Made by a program: the position numbers and the translations under genes. Positions 47,339 to 60,648 of a DNA stretch of 64,000 nucleotides are shown here, one piece after another. This stretch comes from Ancistrus triradiatus (Eukaryota; Chordata; Actinopteri; Siluriformes; Loricariidae). The notes beneath the pieces are model-generated. The model worked only from the letters and a program-made list of their open reading frames with translations. It made no database searches and was not told the DNA's origin. The stretch's first letter is position 1. The number at the start of each line of letters is the position of its first letter. Where the stretch lies: positions 1 to 64,000 of the forward strand of contig JAJAGP010000340.1 of NCBI GenBank assembly GCA_025084515.1, read 5' to 3'.

Positions 47339-48856
47339 CAGTGGGGCAAAAAAGTATTTAGTCAGCCACTGATTCTGCAAGTTCTCCTACTTAGAAAGAC
47401 GAGAAAGGTCTGTAATTTCCATGATAGGTACACCAATTATGAGAGACAAAATGAGAAAAAAATCATCATGGAAAATAAGTATTTGGTCAAAAACAAAAAA
47501 ATCTACTCAATACTTTGCAACATAACCTTTGTTGGCAATGACAGAGGTCAAATGTTTCCTGTAAGTCTTCACCAGATTGGCACAGACTTTAGCTGGTATT
47601 TTGGCCCATTCCTCCATGCAGAACTCCTCTAAAGTAGTGATGTTTTGGGGCAACACAGACTTTCAACTCCCTCCACAAAATTTCTATGGGGCTGAGCTCT
47701 GGAGACTGGCTAGGCCACTCCAGGACCTTGAAATGCTTTTTACAGAGCCACTCCTTTGTTGCCCGAGTGGTGTGTTTGCAATCATTGTCATGCTGGAAGA
47801 CCCATCCACGTTCCATCTTCAATGCTGTCACTGATGGAAGGAGGTTTTGGCTTAAAATCTCACGATACACGGCCCTGTTCATTCTTCCCTTAACACGGAT
47901 CAGTCGTCCTGTCCCCTTTGCAGAAAAACATGATGTTTCCACCCCTATGCTTCACAGTAGGCATGGTGTTCTTGGGATGCAACTCAGCATTCTTCTTCCT
48001 CCAAACACGTCGAGTTGAGTTTTTACCAAAAAGTTCTATTTTGGTTTCATCTGACCACATGATATTCTCCCAATCCTCTTCTGGATCATACAATGCTCCT
48101 CTGGCAAAATTCAGACGGGACATGGAACCATGTACTGGCGTAAGCAGCGGGACACGCCTGGCACTGCCGGATCTGAAGGGTCTCTCCCGGCGCGTAGTGG
48201 TTACTGATGTAGACTTTGTTACTTTGGTCCAGCTCTCTGCAGATCATTCATAAGTCCCTCCGGTGTGTGTCGGGATCTTGCTCACCGCTCTCATGATCAT
48301 TTTGACCCCACGGGATGAGATCTTTCATGGGGACTCAGATTGAGGGAGATTATGATAGTCTGTAGGTTCATTATATTTCTTGACAATTGCTCCCACAGTG
48401 ATTATTCACACCAACACTGGCTTGGCCTATTGTAGATTCACTCTTCCCAGCCTGGTGCAGGTCTACAATTGCTTCTGGTGTCCTTCACAGTTTTTCTTTG
48501 GGCTGGCGGCCATGGTTGGAGTTGAAAGTCTGACTGGTGGACAGGTTGTCTTTTATACAGATAATGAGGTCAACCAGGTGCCAGTAATAAGTAACAAGTG
48601 TGAGGACAGAGAGTTCTTAAAAGAAGAAGTTTACAGGCCTGTGACAGCCAGAAAATCTTGTTTGTTTGTGGGGACCAACCCAAATACTTATTTTCCCATG
48701 CTTTGCAAGTAAATTCTTTAAAAATCTTACAATGTGATTTCCTGAATTTTTTTCTCATTTTGTCTGTCATAGTTGGCAGTGTACTATGATGAAAAAATTA
48801 CAGAACTCTCTAATCTTTCTGTTCTTCATATCTCCCTCATTATTTTTGCCACGCTG
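47339..48856 (-). mobile_element. Tc1-like transposon, family 1, near full length, frameshifted
   Basis: It runs from cagtggggcaaaaaagtatt to a degenerate inverse end (tttttgccacgctg) and is flanked by TA. The - strand shows [20 protein letters not shown] with the first Asp, VFQHDNDCKHT with the second Asp and SPIEILWRELK with the final Glu, but in separate frames. This is the most complete catalytic set in the window, though broken. Confidence 0.85.
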
Positions 48857-50599
48857 TAGTACAGTATCTACAAACTAAGGAAAGTTCTTGTTGAGATTAG
48901 GAAAATACTAAAAAATACATCTATGATTATATCAAAAGTGCCCTTCAAGGGCAGGACTTCACATATATTTAATGATTTTCTTGATATGCAATATTTATCA
49001 GTCAATACGTGGCTAGCAATAATGGATTATAACTATAAGTATGGTGTGTTTAGTGTTCACGTTTCTCATCTAGCCAGGTTAGGCAGTTTTTGGTGGCATG
49101 GCATCCTCAGCCAAAACAGGAGGAAGAGATGGGTGTAGGATCCGTGATGTGCCTGGAACAGGTCGGAACTGAGCCTGTCCATGTTGTTCTGTACTTATGT
49201 ATTTGAACCAGAATAAGAAAGTATATTGGGCGTTCAAGCCATTAATTCTCTTTTTTTAAGTGTTTTCCCCAATGATTGGGGACCAGGATTAGACATTTAT
49301 ACATTATATTTAACACGTTGTTTGAAAAATATGATTTTTTGACATAAAACTCATAAGTAGAATAGAATTACCCAGACAGTAGTGGCAGGATTCTCTTAGT
49401 CATAAGTATCACTACTTAGAGAATTCAAAGACTTGGAAGACATTTTTCTATGCGAACCCACAAGTGCCAAACTTATTTCTGACGGTTTCTGTTTATACAG
49501 TTGTAGATTGGGTTCCCTCTCGCGGATGTAACGTTCATTGCACTCTTTCAATGATGAGGGCTTTTAAAATACAAGTGAACTGGAAAAACAATAACAGTGT
49601 TCATGTGCATATAAAGGTCACGTGTGACTTAATATCTATAATATCATTAAACGTAAGGCTGCCTGGTCGTCGTCGGTACAGAATTAAAAACTGAAATGTT
49701 CGACCGTTATGTTCAGATTAACATGACAGTTTCGTTACCTGAAAATAATTGAAGTTTTGAGCATGGCTGATTACTTTTGTTTACTCAGCTATTTGAGTGG
49801 ATTAATAAATTGATATGCATTCAGATTCCTGGAATATGTAAAGGGAAAACTTCGACAGGCTTCTGTTGCCTTGTATTGCTAAAGAGCTGTTTGGTGGAAG
49901 CATCTGCTAAGTTTTTTACGGTCTGTGAAATTAGTTTTGGTTCTTCCAAATCCCGTGTACTTAAGCAAGACTGATCACAGTCAAGAATAACACAGTCCAC
50001 CCTGTCAGTAGGCCCTGAGTCCAAATTCATTAGTTATGAATTCATCCTGCTTGAGGTTTACTCTGGTGTGTTGGGTTCTATCCAGGTCAGTTCATAATTA
50101 AACTATTTCGCGCATACTCAAACACTCATTAGTGTCATTATTCCATGTTAGACCTGGATTGGATAGCCGTCTGTACTATCTTGGGGTCAGATTAAATGTT
50201 AACGTTGCAGCGCAGTGATGGCCAGGTTACAGTTAAAGGTTAGGGTAAAGGGTGGAGAAGTCATGAGCTTAATGACTCTTAGCAGATCGGATGTACACTG
50301 CATCACAGGTTGCTGCCAAGGTTAGATATGCAACAATATGTGATAGCCATAGGACGCACACACACCGGTTAGAAATGGTAAAGCAGCACCATCGGATCAC
50401 TTCACTGGTATTAGAGATACTTAAGGTGAAGAGGAAAAGGGGGAACTGACACCATGTCTCACTCTTGCACTCCATCTGCAGAGCCCCCTCTGTCTTTACC
50501 TTTTGCTCTCCATCATTGTGAGAGTTGAGTAAGATAAGCAGTATAATGTGACTCACTTGTTATGATCCAACTCAAGTATTAGTAAGATAAGTAGATAGG

Positions 50600-50600
<1 letters not shown>
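48857..50600. other. Intergenic, nothing recognised
   Basis: No exon or RNA gene is supported. Short ORFs here lack family features. Confidence 0.4.

Positions 50601-50601
<1 letters not shown>

Positions 50602-50667
<66 letters not shown>
50602..50667. repeat. (AG)n microsatellite
   Basis: About 33 uninterrupted AG dinucleotides. The serine/leucine-repeat ORF on the other strand is an artefact. Confidence 0.97.
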
Positions 50668-50671
<4 letters not shown>

Positions 50672-50989
50672 GCACAGTCAACCGATTAATAAGACAACAG
50701 GAATACATGTTCACTAACTGCTGTGTCCTGTCATTGTATTTCTTCTTCAAATCATCATTTACCTGCCATAACAAAGGACATCTCTGACCACAGAGAGGGA
50801 GACAGAAGTACAATATATGACAATATATTACAGGAATATAGGAAAACATGACAGACAGAGTTGGTACAAATTCCTACATTTCCAACCACTGTGTTAAACC
50901 AATAGTTTGGGTTTCCAGTTAAACGGATACCATTAGCACTTTTTGTAGATTTTCCACAATACAGTCAGCCCAGCATGCTGATTGCTCAT

Positions 50990-51140
50990 AAAACCAGGTC
51001 CTAGACCATTACCTAGAGCACTTGGCAATTCGCTCTCCCTCCACTACAGAGATCCAGCTTCAAGTCTCCCACGTCCAGAGAGGGGAGACTGGATGAGTGG
51101 GATCATCCCCTGCCAGACCCTACAGAGCCCTATAGTTATA
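50990..51140. repeat. SINE-like remnant
   Basis: The text cactacagagatccagcttcaagtctccca ... ggatgagtgggatcatcccc resembles the reverse copy at 13,850-14,060. Confidence 0.35.
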
Positions 51141-52550
51141 CATCTTAAAGTAATCTCAAAATAAAAGCTGATTTTTAAGAATTAATTTGTACTTAAATTC
51201 AGGATATATTGTTTGTTTAGCAAAACAAACCCAAAAAGTGAAATACAACAACACCTTTATGTAGCTTTGACTACCCGGCTTTCTTCACTTCACTTCTTCA
51301 CACAAATGTGCTCCACTAAGACCATTCCTAAAGGGGTAGGGGTGTCTTGGTGTGCTTGAGAGGCTGCATTTATGTACTACAATTAATTTATTTGTCTATG
51401 GTTTGTCTAAAATATGAGTAGCAATCCTGTCTTCACTCCATGGTTCTCATTACGCTGACAGATGAACCGTCTTAAGCTGATGAGAAGGACAGAGACAGAG
51501 CCAGAGTTGCTAGCTGAGAAGCGGTGTGTGTGAGGTGAGCTAAGGTGTCCGTCAGGCGTGATCCAGACAGCCGGGCCAGATAACAGTGACAGAGCACACT
51601 ACAGTTACATGCAGAGTTAGACAACGGCACCACATCAAAGCCTTAACAACAGGCCTAGTCTGGGCCAAAATGCACAGGACAAGATCGCACATCAGAATCG
51701 ATTCTCTTCACATGAATGTTTTGTGTCTGTAATTTGAGACCATAAGTTAGATACCAGACCAAAACACAAATGTAGATAATTAAAAGGATCCCTGATTGGA
51801 TCAGTTTAAACTATTAGATAAAGTATGTGTAACAGTATATTGTTAAGTAGGTTGTACATTGTAATTGAGCAATAAACTAAAAAATGAACTTTGAACATCT
51901 CTGCAGCTTTTTGTGAAAAATACCAGGATTTGCCAATAGTATCATGTAACAGATGTTCACTGGTTGCTTTGCAGTATTTTAGCATCAAATAAATCTTACA
52001 AATTGTGTTTTAATAGTTAAATCCTGTTAAGGGTATTCATTAAACAACCTGGTGTTAAAAGGTGACAGCTTTACCTTTATTAACATTACTAAGATTTGTG
52101 AGTATTAACATGTAACACAAATGATTAGAATCCCAATGATCACAAATCTGAGAGCTGAGCCCTTGAGTGTTAAGTTTTAGGCTCAAAGTACTAACAGTTG
52201 CTCTGGGGAACTCCAGAGATTTGAATCTACAGCCTTCAGTTATTGAAGAGTCGAGTACCCGAATTTAGAGCATGCAAGTCTCCAGCTAGAGAGTCAAGAG
52301 TCAAGTCTGCAGTACAGAACTATACTGAACTGAAGCACTTAACACAGTTAATGCTGTGTTTAAATATTCAAAACAACTTAAGAAAGATGGTTAGTCTGTA
52401 GCTGTGTAGCAGGTATACTAGATAACTAATTTGATAGGGTAATACTGCTGGTGCTTTAGTCAGTTTTAACGAATGTGATCTGGAAGATAGGCTTGCTGAC
52501 AACTTCAGCTAAACTGTCTACTGTCCTAGCTATACATACTGTCCAAACTA
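51141..52550. other. Intergenic, nothing recognised
   Basis: No coding or RNA feature is supported. Confidence 0.4.
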
Positions 52551-52552
52551 TA

Positions 52553-52745
52553 TTTACATTTACAGCATTTAGCAGACACCCTTATCCAGAGCGACTTACA
52601 ATTGATACAGTCTTACAATCCAAGTAACTATGGGTTAAGGGGCTTGCTCAAGGAGCCAACAGTGGCAGCTTGGCAGAGGTGGGATTTGAACCCTGGACGT
52701 TCTGGTCCATAGTCCAGTACCTTAACCGCTAGGCCACCACAGTCC
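52553..52745 (-). repeat. tRNA-derived SINE copy, near full length
   Basis: In reverse orientation it runs from catttacagcatttagcaga to ccttaaccgctaggccacca. This is one of the cleanest copies in the window. Confidence 0.85.
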
Positions 52746-54510
52746 CTAGCCCACTATATGTTAGCCAACCAACTGTTTTATCCATGCATTTACTGCATGT
52801 AGTTTTGTATCGTAGACACCAAGCTCCAGTTCTCACTTCCCCGTACATGTTATGTGAAATGTTTTCACAACAATGCCACGCAGAGATGTTTAGAGTCGAG
52901 GGTCAAGTCTCTGGCATGCAAGTCTGAGTGGACTTACCAGAGTGTGCCTTCAGTCCCCTTCTTTGGTATGTAATTTGGAAACTCCTGCATGCCTTGCATT
53001 CATCCCATTATAACATACTATTAGCAAACTGCTAAACTAACTCACATTATTCATGGGTAGAAAGAAGTGGAGTCTCAAATTACCTCATTATTTTTATTCT
53101 CACCAGTTTACCTCTTGTCAAAGTACCATAAAATACCATAATAACCATGATTATATGTAATTAACTAGCAGCTAGAAGGCTGGCTAATTACATTACTGTG
53201 GACCTCAGTTTGCTAATCTGTATGCTATTTGAATATCAGAAGTACTAGGCTCAAAGGTTTTTAAATGCTTTCTGCAGCTTAGCAAATCACCTACACAGGC
53301 ATGTGACTGCTTGTTTCTGACTTTAAATGTAGCCTTAAAAGATAGTTGCTGAAAAATGAGTGAATGAATGGTGAGCGGTGAGTAAGAGGAAGTTACATCA
53401 GTTTGCAGGAATGTGCCATGCGGTCTGGAATTCACCTAAAGATGTAGTCAAGGTATGACATGCCAGTCAAGAATGATTGCACACTCAGGCATAAACGATT
53501 CCACGTGTGCTCGTCCATACACACCAAACCAGACTTTCTTAGACATGTAAGAATTCAGACACGCTTCATGCATGCTTCCAAGTCACACTCTTTCAGTTAG
53601 TTGTATTTCTTTATAATTAGTGAGCAACCAATAGGACTATATCGTTTTGTTTTTCCCTTCTCATTTTTTAGATGCTGGAAGCTACCATGATAAATATGAC
53701 AGGTCTAACAGGCCAGGCAGGATGTGTGTAATATCCAGGATGTGTTAGAGCAAGTTGCCTGAAGTTCCAAACAATCTAGCACAGAGTTAACATACATTTC
53801 TGAATGAATGTTAGTGAAAGTAAGGTGTGTTTCAACTTTAAATACTTATACCAGAGCATGTAATATGAGGATATGAATGGATTAAAGCTACATTTTAAAC
53901 ACAATTTCTGGCTAAAGTTGTTACACCCCAGTGGAGGATCAAAATGTGAAATTATGATCACACCTGTCAAAACTCCTAAAGGTTTATTTAATCATTTACA
54001 TGTACTGGGGATTGGTTTATTGTGTCTGGTTTATGGAGGCACTAGGACAGTAGAATTCTAGAAATTCCAGTATTTTCTTAATCCACTGCCTTAATCTATT
54101 GTTTTTAGTAATTTAATCCTGTTGTCCGGTCTCACCCAGTGGAGGATGGGCTAGCCATTTCAGCCTCTCAATGTTTCTTTCTTATTACTCTCTGCAAGTC
54201 TTTTTCTTTTTCACTGTCACCTCTGGTTTGCCCATTTTGGAGTCTAGACCTGGCTTTTGAAAAGCAGCTTTGTCTATAAACCAATGTCTATTGCAGAATG
54301 ATGAAGCTTAGTCACCATTTTATCCTCATTGGTGCCTCAAATCCATATTGTTTCTACATTTATCAGTGGGAATAATATAAAAGTGTCCATGATTTACAGA
54401 TACACACGCAAAATGCAATTGACTGAATATTAATTTTGCCATGCAGCCTATGGCACTAGTGTCAGTAGAAATATTTAGTTCATCCAGGAGAGCACAATAA
54501 TTTTAATCCA
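52746..54510. other. Intergenic, nothing recognised
   Basis: AT-rich, no supported gene. Confidence 0.4.
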
Positions 54511-54528
54511 GTGAAGATGTACAAGACA

Positions 54529-54534
54529 TTTATT
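54529..54534 (-). terminator. Polyadenylation signal candidate, S100A1-like gene
   Basis: AATAAA on the - strand (ACAATAAATG context) lies about 755 nt past the stop codon. It would give a 3' UTR of normal size for the family. Confidence 0.45.
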
Positions 54535-55286
54535 GTAATGATAAAGATAACAAAACAGGCTACAAAATATGTGCCCTGAAAGAAGCAATTCAAACACATT
54601 CAAGCGTTCAACACTGATAATATTGTTTATAATGCATGTATGAACTCCGCTCACACTATAACCATGAATCTTTACACAAGATGTTGAAAGACTACAGCTG
54701 ATGGAATTTCTCTTTACAACTTCAAAGCCACCGTCTATGATTTTATAGCCATCCTACACTTTATTTGCTTGTCAGTGTAGTGTATTAATCATGGGTTAGA
54801 GCAGCTGACTAATGTTGTGAAGCTACAACTGCTAGCCTTCACGCCAGTCTTAACTGTTACCCTTAAAAGTTGGCTTGTGTATATTCTTGTTAATGTGCAG
54901 TAATGGTTTCTGTCTATTTTTATTAAATCGGGGACATTATATGTCATATATCATATATATATCACTGAAATTTTGCAACAAAGCAGTAAGGTTGTTATCA
55001 CAAATAGTACCTTTAAATGGAAGACACTTATCGTAGTACATTGAGGAAGATTTGCAGCAAGCTTATGTCAACACCTGAATGCTGCTGTAGTAGCAGATGA
55101 TGATTAGGCAAACCTGTTCCTGGCATTAGTGAAAGTGTTTGTCTTTAGGGCATAGTGTAACGACAAGCTTGAAAATTGGAAAGATTTCAAGTAATTAACA
55201 ATCCAAAACCAAAGGGATCTCCTCCCAGATGACAAGGAACAGTATTTCACATCATTTCTCTTTCTCACTCAATTCATAATCTCTTG

Positions 55287-56530
55287 CTACTCTTTCTTTT
55301 CTCCATCCTTTGCATCTGACTTGAGGTCAGGCTTGTTCTTGGGCGGTGGGCTGTCAAGGAAGAAATCATTGCAGGCCACAGTCAGGGCGCCCATGAGGAT
55401 GATGAACTCGGTGAAGTCCACCTCTCCATCGTTGTTGGCGTCCAGGTCACTCATCACTCGCTCCACTGCATCTTTGTCTTGTGCATTCTTTGGAAGGACC
55501 AGCGGGAGGAAATAAGGAGCAGAGTTAGTTCATCCATGAGTGCGAGATCAGCTGCCAAAGCAATGGGTGTGTATTTGGAACAAAAAAAGCTTTGGAAATG
55601 TGGGTGGGACCATGTAAAGAATTCACAGTATCACAACAATGTAACCCAGTGTATCACTCTTGAGTATATCATTGTGTCTGCTCACAACAAAGATTAGAAC
55701 ACTAAATTACATTTTATTGCAAAGTCAGTGTGACCATTGCATGGTTATGATTGTTTATTCATGGAAACGTTTGTTCTTTAAACCCTTTCAGACCTGCCAA
55801 TGCTAAATGAAGTCAGGCTACAAAATGTGTTGCTACAAAAACCTGTTTTACATTATTATGATTTGTTATATATTATTATAACCATACCACCATACTGTGG
55901 TTTGATGGGTTGCCTCACAGAGCCAGTCGTGTGTAATACTACTGCCAGTCAATATTTCAATAAATAAAACTCCAACAAGCCCATGGGATGGACTGGACAT
56001 GAACCCGTCCAGAACATGTTTACACCTGAGCCCTGTGTTCTCCAGGGAAGGCACTGGAGCTCCAGCAAAGGAGACCAGAAAAAGGATAAAACGTCCAAAA
56101 AAGTCACTGACATAATATGAAAACATTTTTTCCTTTTCAGACTCTTGTGTATTGTTTCACTCTTTGTTGGACACAAATAAAAGGAAGTTAAATATTCATG
56201 TGTTGAGTATTATGAAGAGTGTGGTCAAATCCTTAAAAGTGTTCCCCCTTAAATGCAGTAAGCATTGATGCACATTGTAATATGCCACAAAGCAGAGCAG
56301 CAGACTGTCTGATGCTCCCGAGTGTGGTACCCGAAGTAAAAACTAAAGAGCATGGAAATGTGGGGGTGTCTTCTCACCCCTAGATAATTTCCGAGTTCCT
56401 CCGTCAGTAGCTCTCTTAACTCTCCTCTGCTAAGCGTGTACTTGTCCCCTTCTTTCCCCGAGTACTTATGGAAAGTCTTGATGAGCATCTGCATTGCACT
56501 CTCCAGGTTAGTGCTTGGTTCCCTGGCCAT
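55287..56530 (-). CDS. S100A1-like EF-hand protein (117 residues)
   Basis: S100 proteins are small dimeric calcium sensors that bind target helices. Coding exons are 56530-56378 (51 codons, from ATG) and 55487-55287 (66 codons plus TAG), joined in phase 0 with donor gtgaga and acceptor ttccaaag. The first half has the 14-residue S100-type loop region (SGKEGDKYTLSRGE). The second has a canonical EF-hand loop, DANNDGEVDFTE. The core through LTVACNDFF closely follows S100A1. A hydrophilic tail of about 25 residues, ending DGEKKE, extends past the usual S100 end. In fish this could be an S100A1 co-orthologue or a teleost-specific paralogue (s100s/s100t type), so no symbol is given. The ATG is the first in the exon and in the usual S100 position. 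Confidence 0.9.
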
Positions 56531-57069
56531 GCTGTGAGGTATTCACAAACGGACAAACGTTAAACACATGGGGTATTTCATGCACACTATTCCAAGCCAA
56601 ATGTGTGGTCACATGACTGGCATGGGACTAACTTAAGCTCAACTGAAGTGTCACAACTGGATGATGGGACAGAAACACAACGGGCGTTTATTAAAAATGC
56701 AAGATGCTCAGTTACAAAGAGGTTAATATAATGCTTAAGCATTTAAACTGAAAGAGGACTTCTATAGCAGGGATAGAAATGGCACTTAAAGAGCAACATT
56801 CTTACACATCACAATTTGACCGTGGCATCTTGGTTCTTCGGTCTCCAGGCTTGCCAAGCTACGGGATTATAGACACAGACATGGTCTTTAAAACAGCAGT
56901 GAGAAAAGGAAATGGCAAGACACAAGTGGCAGCCACACACAGAAGGTTAGAAATGTTGCACTCATCTGCATGCTAAAAACAAAAATGCGTAAGAAATAGA
57001 GGGAACTCCAGGCACAGAGGATTATTCTAACTTCAAATGCTTTGCTTTCATAACATTACATCCATCGCA

Positions 57070-57215
57070 AGGACCGGCAGGGGTCGCTGTTACCCTCCCT
57101 GCCATCAGACAATGCCAATCATGGCTGGGTAATGTCTGATGTGGCTGGAAGGCACCGCAGGGACTTGAACCTGGGTGGTTGGCTTGTGTGGTGCTGCTGC
57201 ACTACCCAAACACAG
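57070..57215 (-). repeat. tRNA-headed SINE copy (different family)
   Basis: In reverse orientation it includes gcagggacttgaacctgggt (B-box-like) inside the S100A1-like first intron. A related copy is at 33,530-33,775. Confidence 0.5.
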
Positions 57216-58329
57216 AGGCATCATTATACGAAAGCAAACCCCTAAATCTGTTACGTATGTCGAGAAAGTATCCTAAGACACTCATTAAAGACAAACAGAG
57301 GTAGATCAAAATATGTTAGGCAACCATGATCAGCTATTCATCTTAACATAAAGCTATCAGGGTTCATTCTGTTCACGTTAATATACAATTAAAATAGTTT
57401 TCAGATTTTTATTCATTCTATTTAATTCTACACTTCAACCTCCTTTATTTTTATTCATAACACTGATACAAGTAACCCCGATTACAAATAGTCATCTGGC
57501 ATTAAGACAGTAATGTCCACCAGGTTTTACTTTACAGGTTTCTTGCCACATGGATCCCATGTGTATAGCAATGCTGTGACCTCTGAGAACCGCGTCTCTA
57601 GAACTCAGCTCAAGCATCATACCACCTGATTTCACTCATTAATTCATTACGAGACAGTCTAATGAGACATCTCAGACGGTAAGGTGGAATTAATACCTGC
57701 AGGCGGTCTCAACCTCAAGGAATGAAGTTATACAACACTGGTTTACATGCCGTCTAGAGCAAGACGCTCAAGAGGGTAGAATTACTGGCAGATATGCGTA
57801 TGGCACAGTCACAAAATGGACACTGCTGCAACATCCAAGCAAGGAATCTTAGCAAAGATGTCGTTGTATGGCACATTGTTTGGAAAGAGAGGAGGTCATA
57901 CTGGAGACAGTCTTAATTAGCAAAGCTGGAATCTGGAGAATAAAGGGGCACAGTGAGAAGCCACAGCAACCGTGTCACGGATGATACAGTAACCTAGTAG
58001 CAACATATGAATGAACGTTTGGTTGATGTAGATGGCAGTTTTTTAGCTTAGGTTATTAAATCACATCATATGATTTCGGGATGAAACCCATAATATGTCT
58101 AATGAAGAAACAATGCATATCTAAAGAGGAACCCTACTTAGCTGAAGCCAGCACCCAAGCTGCTATGCTGTTATCTCATACTGTGAAGACTATGGTTGAT
58201 ACAATACAATAACAGATGATCACAAACCATCCATACTAATAATAACTCAAAGCTTATCCAAGTTGAAGTTTGGTGCTTCAAGAAAACTACGAAGAAAAAA
58301 ATCCCCTGTCTCTGAGTTGTCCGACTTAC

Positions 58330-58405
58330 CTGACTGCTTCTGAAGAGCCTCCTCCGTCTACGATCAAGAGCAGGACGCAGGAAGATAGCAAGGAAGCAGA
58401 AGGCA
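58330..58405 (-). other. Probable noncoding first exon of the S100A1-like gene
   Basis: S100 genes typically have an untranslated first exon. On the - strand a segment ends GCAGTCAG at donor gtaagtcgg (58,329-58,321) and lies about 30 nt downstream of a TATA-like box. The upper boundary is approximate. It would splice to the ATG exon near 56.5 kb. Confidence 0.55.
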
Positions 58406-58429
58406 AGTGAGGAGAGAGAGCATCTACAG

Positions 58430-58440
58430 GTTTTAAATAC
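58430..58440 (-). promoter_or_regulatory. TATA-like box of the S100A1-like gene
   Basis: The - strand reads GTATTTAAAAC, followed at about 30 nt by the predicted noncoding exon. This is inferred from position relative to the strong 5' splice site. Confidence 0.5.
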
Positions 58441-59570
58441 CCCTCAACTCCCATTTCCCTCCTCCCCATCAACCTCTCCATTTCTCCATCCCTCTGTCGT
58501 CCCTCCTCCTGTCCTTCATTGTATCCTCAGGTTCACCTGCTTGATTTTGTAAGGAGACTCAAGAGTACAGGACAATGGAATCCTTTATTCTGCTATACAG
58601 TAGTGAAAGTATGGATGTGCTTAGTGTTTTCTTTAATGGACTGGCCAAGCTACTGCATCAGAGTTTGTAAGAGGAATTATTTAACAACCCAGTACTGTGA
58701 GTCTGCATGATACAATGCAGTGTATCCATTTTGTAAGCAGAAAGTATCTATGGACATTATATGCTTGTGATATATAGGAATCCCTGTGCCATAGGTTGTC
58801 ATATTGTTTACCCTAATTGCTTAGTTGTAAGTGCACCTATTGTTTACCCTAATTATTGATTCAGGTTACAACTCCTCTGAGAAAAGTTAACCACTTAGAA
58901 ACAATGTCATTTTGCTCTAATGGATTGCTCTAAAAATATTTCAGATGTCACTTGAGGCGTTTGGCAAGGTGGTGTCCCATATCGTGTTACAGAGCGACAG
59001 CTCATTGATAATGCTAACGTAATGGAGCCCCACGTCACCGGGTACGCTATAGAGTCAGCCACACCAAAAGCAAACATGACAGAAACCCGGTCACTGGTTT
59101 TAGACAATCACAATGTACACATCATCAACATGTATGTGATGTATTATGTATAGTTTTAGAACTGTAAGTGTCACCCATACATATTTGGAGCAGTAGGGAA
59201 AAGGAATCAAATTTATTTCTTGATGGTAACCAAAGTATATTTCAAACACTGCTTTAATGCGATTACAAAAGTCCAGATGAGGCAATATATAAAACCAAAC
59301 CAGTTCCAGGTCTATGTGGCATTGTTGGGTAAGACATGTTATAACTTGTATGTCTATATGCTTAAGTAAACAAAAGAGTAACTGATATAATAACTAATGA
59401 ATAACATTAAGAGGTACATACATACATACATACATACATACATTAGATGGTTTAGTGGTCTTTGAAATGCTTCTTCATTATAATAATATTATTAGTATGA
59501 GTTATAGTTTGAATAGCAATATGTAGATCCAAGCAAATTATCAAAAAACCCAGGAATAGTCTTTCAGTTA
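58441..59570. other. Intergenic between the two S100 genes
   Basis: Includes a (CATA)n tract at about 59,415-59,442. No gene is supported. Confidence 0.45.
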
Positions 59571-59575
59571 GCCAA

Positions 59576-59768
59576 GGACTGTGGTAGCCTAGCGGTTAAG
59601 GTACTGGACTATGGACCAAAAGGTCTAGGGTTCAAATCCCACTTCTGCCAAGCTGCCACTGTTGGGTCCTTGAGCAAGACCCTTAACCCACAATTGCTTG
59701 GATTGTAAGATGTATCAATTGTAAGTCGCTCTGGATAAGGGCGTCTGCTAAATGCTGTAAATGTAAGT
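59576..59768 (+). repeat. tRNA-derived SINE copy, near full length
   Basis: The head gactgtggtagcctagcggt, B box gggttcaaatccc and tail gcgtctgctaaatgctgtaa match the reverse copy at 52.55 kb. Confidence 0.88.
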
Positions 59769-60642
59769 TAGCAAATCCTCACAGGGACACAAATCAGTTT
59801 TGACTCTAGGGGTATATCCCAAACATTAGCGTCTAGAGGATTCTAAAATGCAAAACAGCATGACATTTTAAGGAGTGTACACTCAATATCGATGTTAAGG
59901 ATACAGAGATTTTGCTGCTCGCTGATGAGCAAGACAAGTTACAGACGCCTAGCTGAATACACATAGCTAACTATGTGACTTCACTTGATTTCGTTTTTTA
60001 TGTCTGGTAGTCTTCTGTACGCTGCTCTGAACAAGGGCATCTGCTAAAAGTGTGCACAGTGTTCAATTTGTGGGTTTGTTATATAGTGGTAGGCCGGCCA
60101 ATGAGATTACTCTATATGAACAGACAAAAACAAAAGCTACTAAGGTGAACTGCTAAAACGAGATTTATGTTTTTTTAGATGGACACAACAATAGCGAGTC
60201 ATAAATTTAGTAATAAGGTAATACAAAATTCACATTAGTATTTCGTTAGTAATACTCTTTCACATTTCTCCTTACATTCCTGACTGAAACAAAGAAAAAC
60301 ATGACAGACTACTGAACAAAAAACCTCTAGTGATCTCACCCTCCAGACTCCTAGGAGTATATACATGAGTTTGCCCTCCAGTTTTAATGTGTATTGGTCA
60401 TGTTGTGAGGAGAAACGCTGGCTCTTTCGCAGCCCCCTTGGAGATATTAGCACTTGAGAGGAACACAATGTACATGATGGATAAAGAATGTGTGTAAAAG
60501 CAAAAAAAAACCCAACAACTAACTAATATGGTGCATTATAGTTTTTTGTTTGTATGAGACTGCGTGAATAAGATACCAGACAAAAGCAGACCAGACATAA
60601 GTGACACATGCTATTAGACTAACTGCTTAAAGATATGGTTGG

Positions 60643-60648
60643 TTTATT
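60643..60648 (-). terminator. Polyadenylation signal candidate, divergent S100 gene
   Basis: AATAAA on the - strand (ACAATAAACC context) lies about 570 nt after the stop codon at 61,220. Confidence 0.4.

Noticed and set aside
50480..50560. 5' coding exon on the - strand (MMESKR before gtaaag)
   Set aside because: Only six codons with no family feature; any donor-like GT could give this.
58907..59107. A 66-codon - strand ORF (FAFGVADSIAYPVTWGS)
   Set aside because: No start context, splice partners or family resemblance that can be supported.
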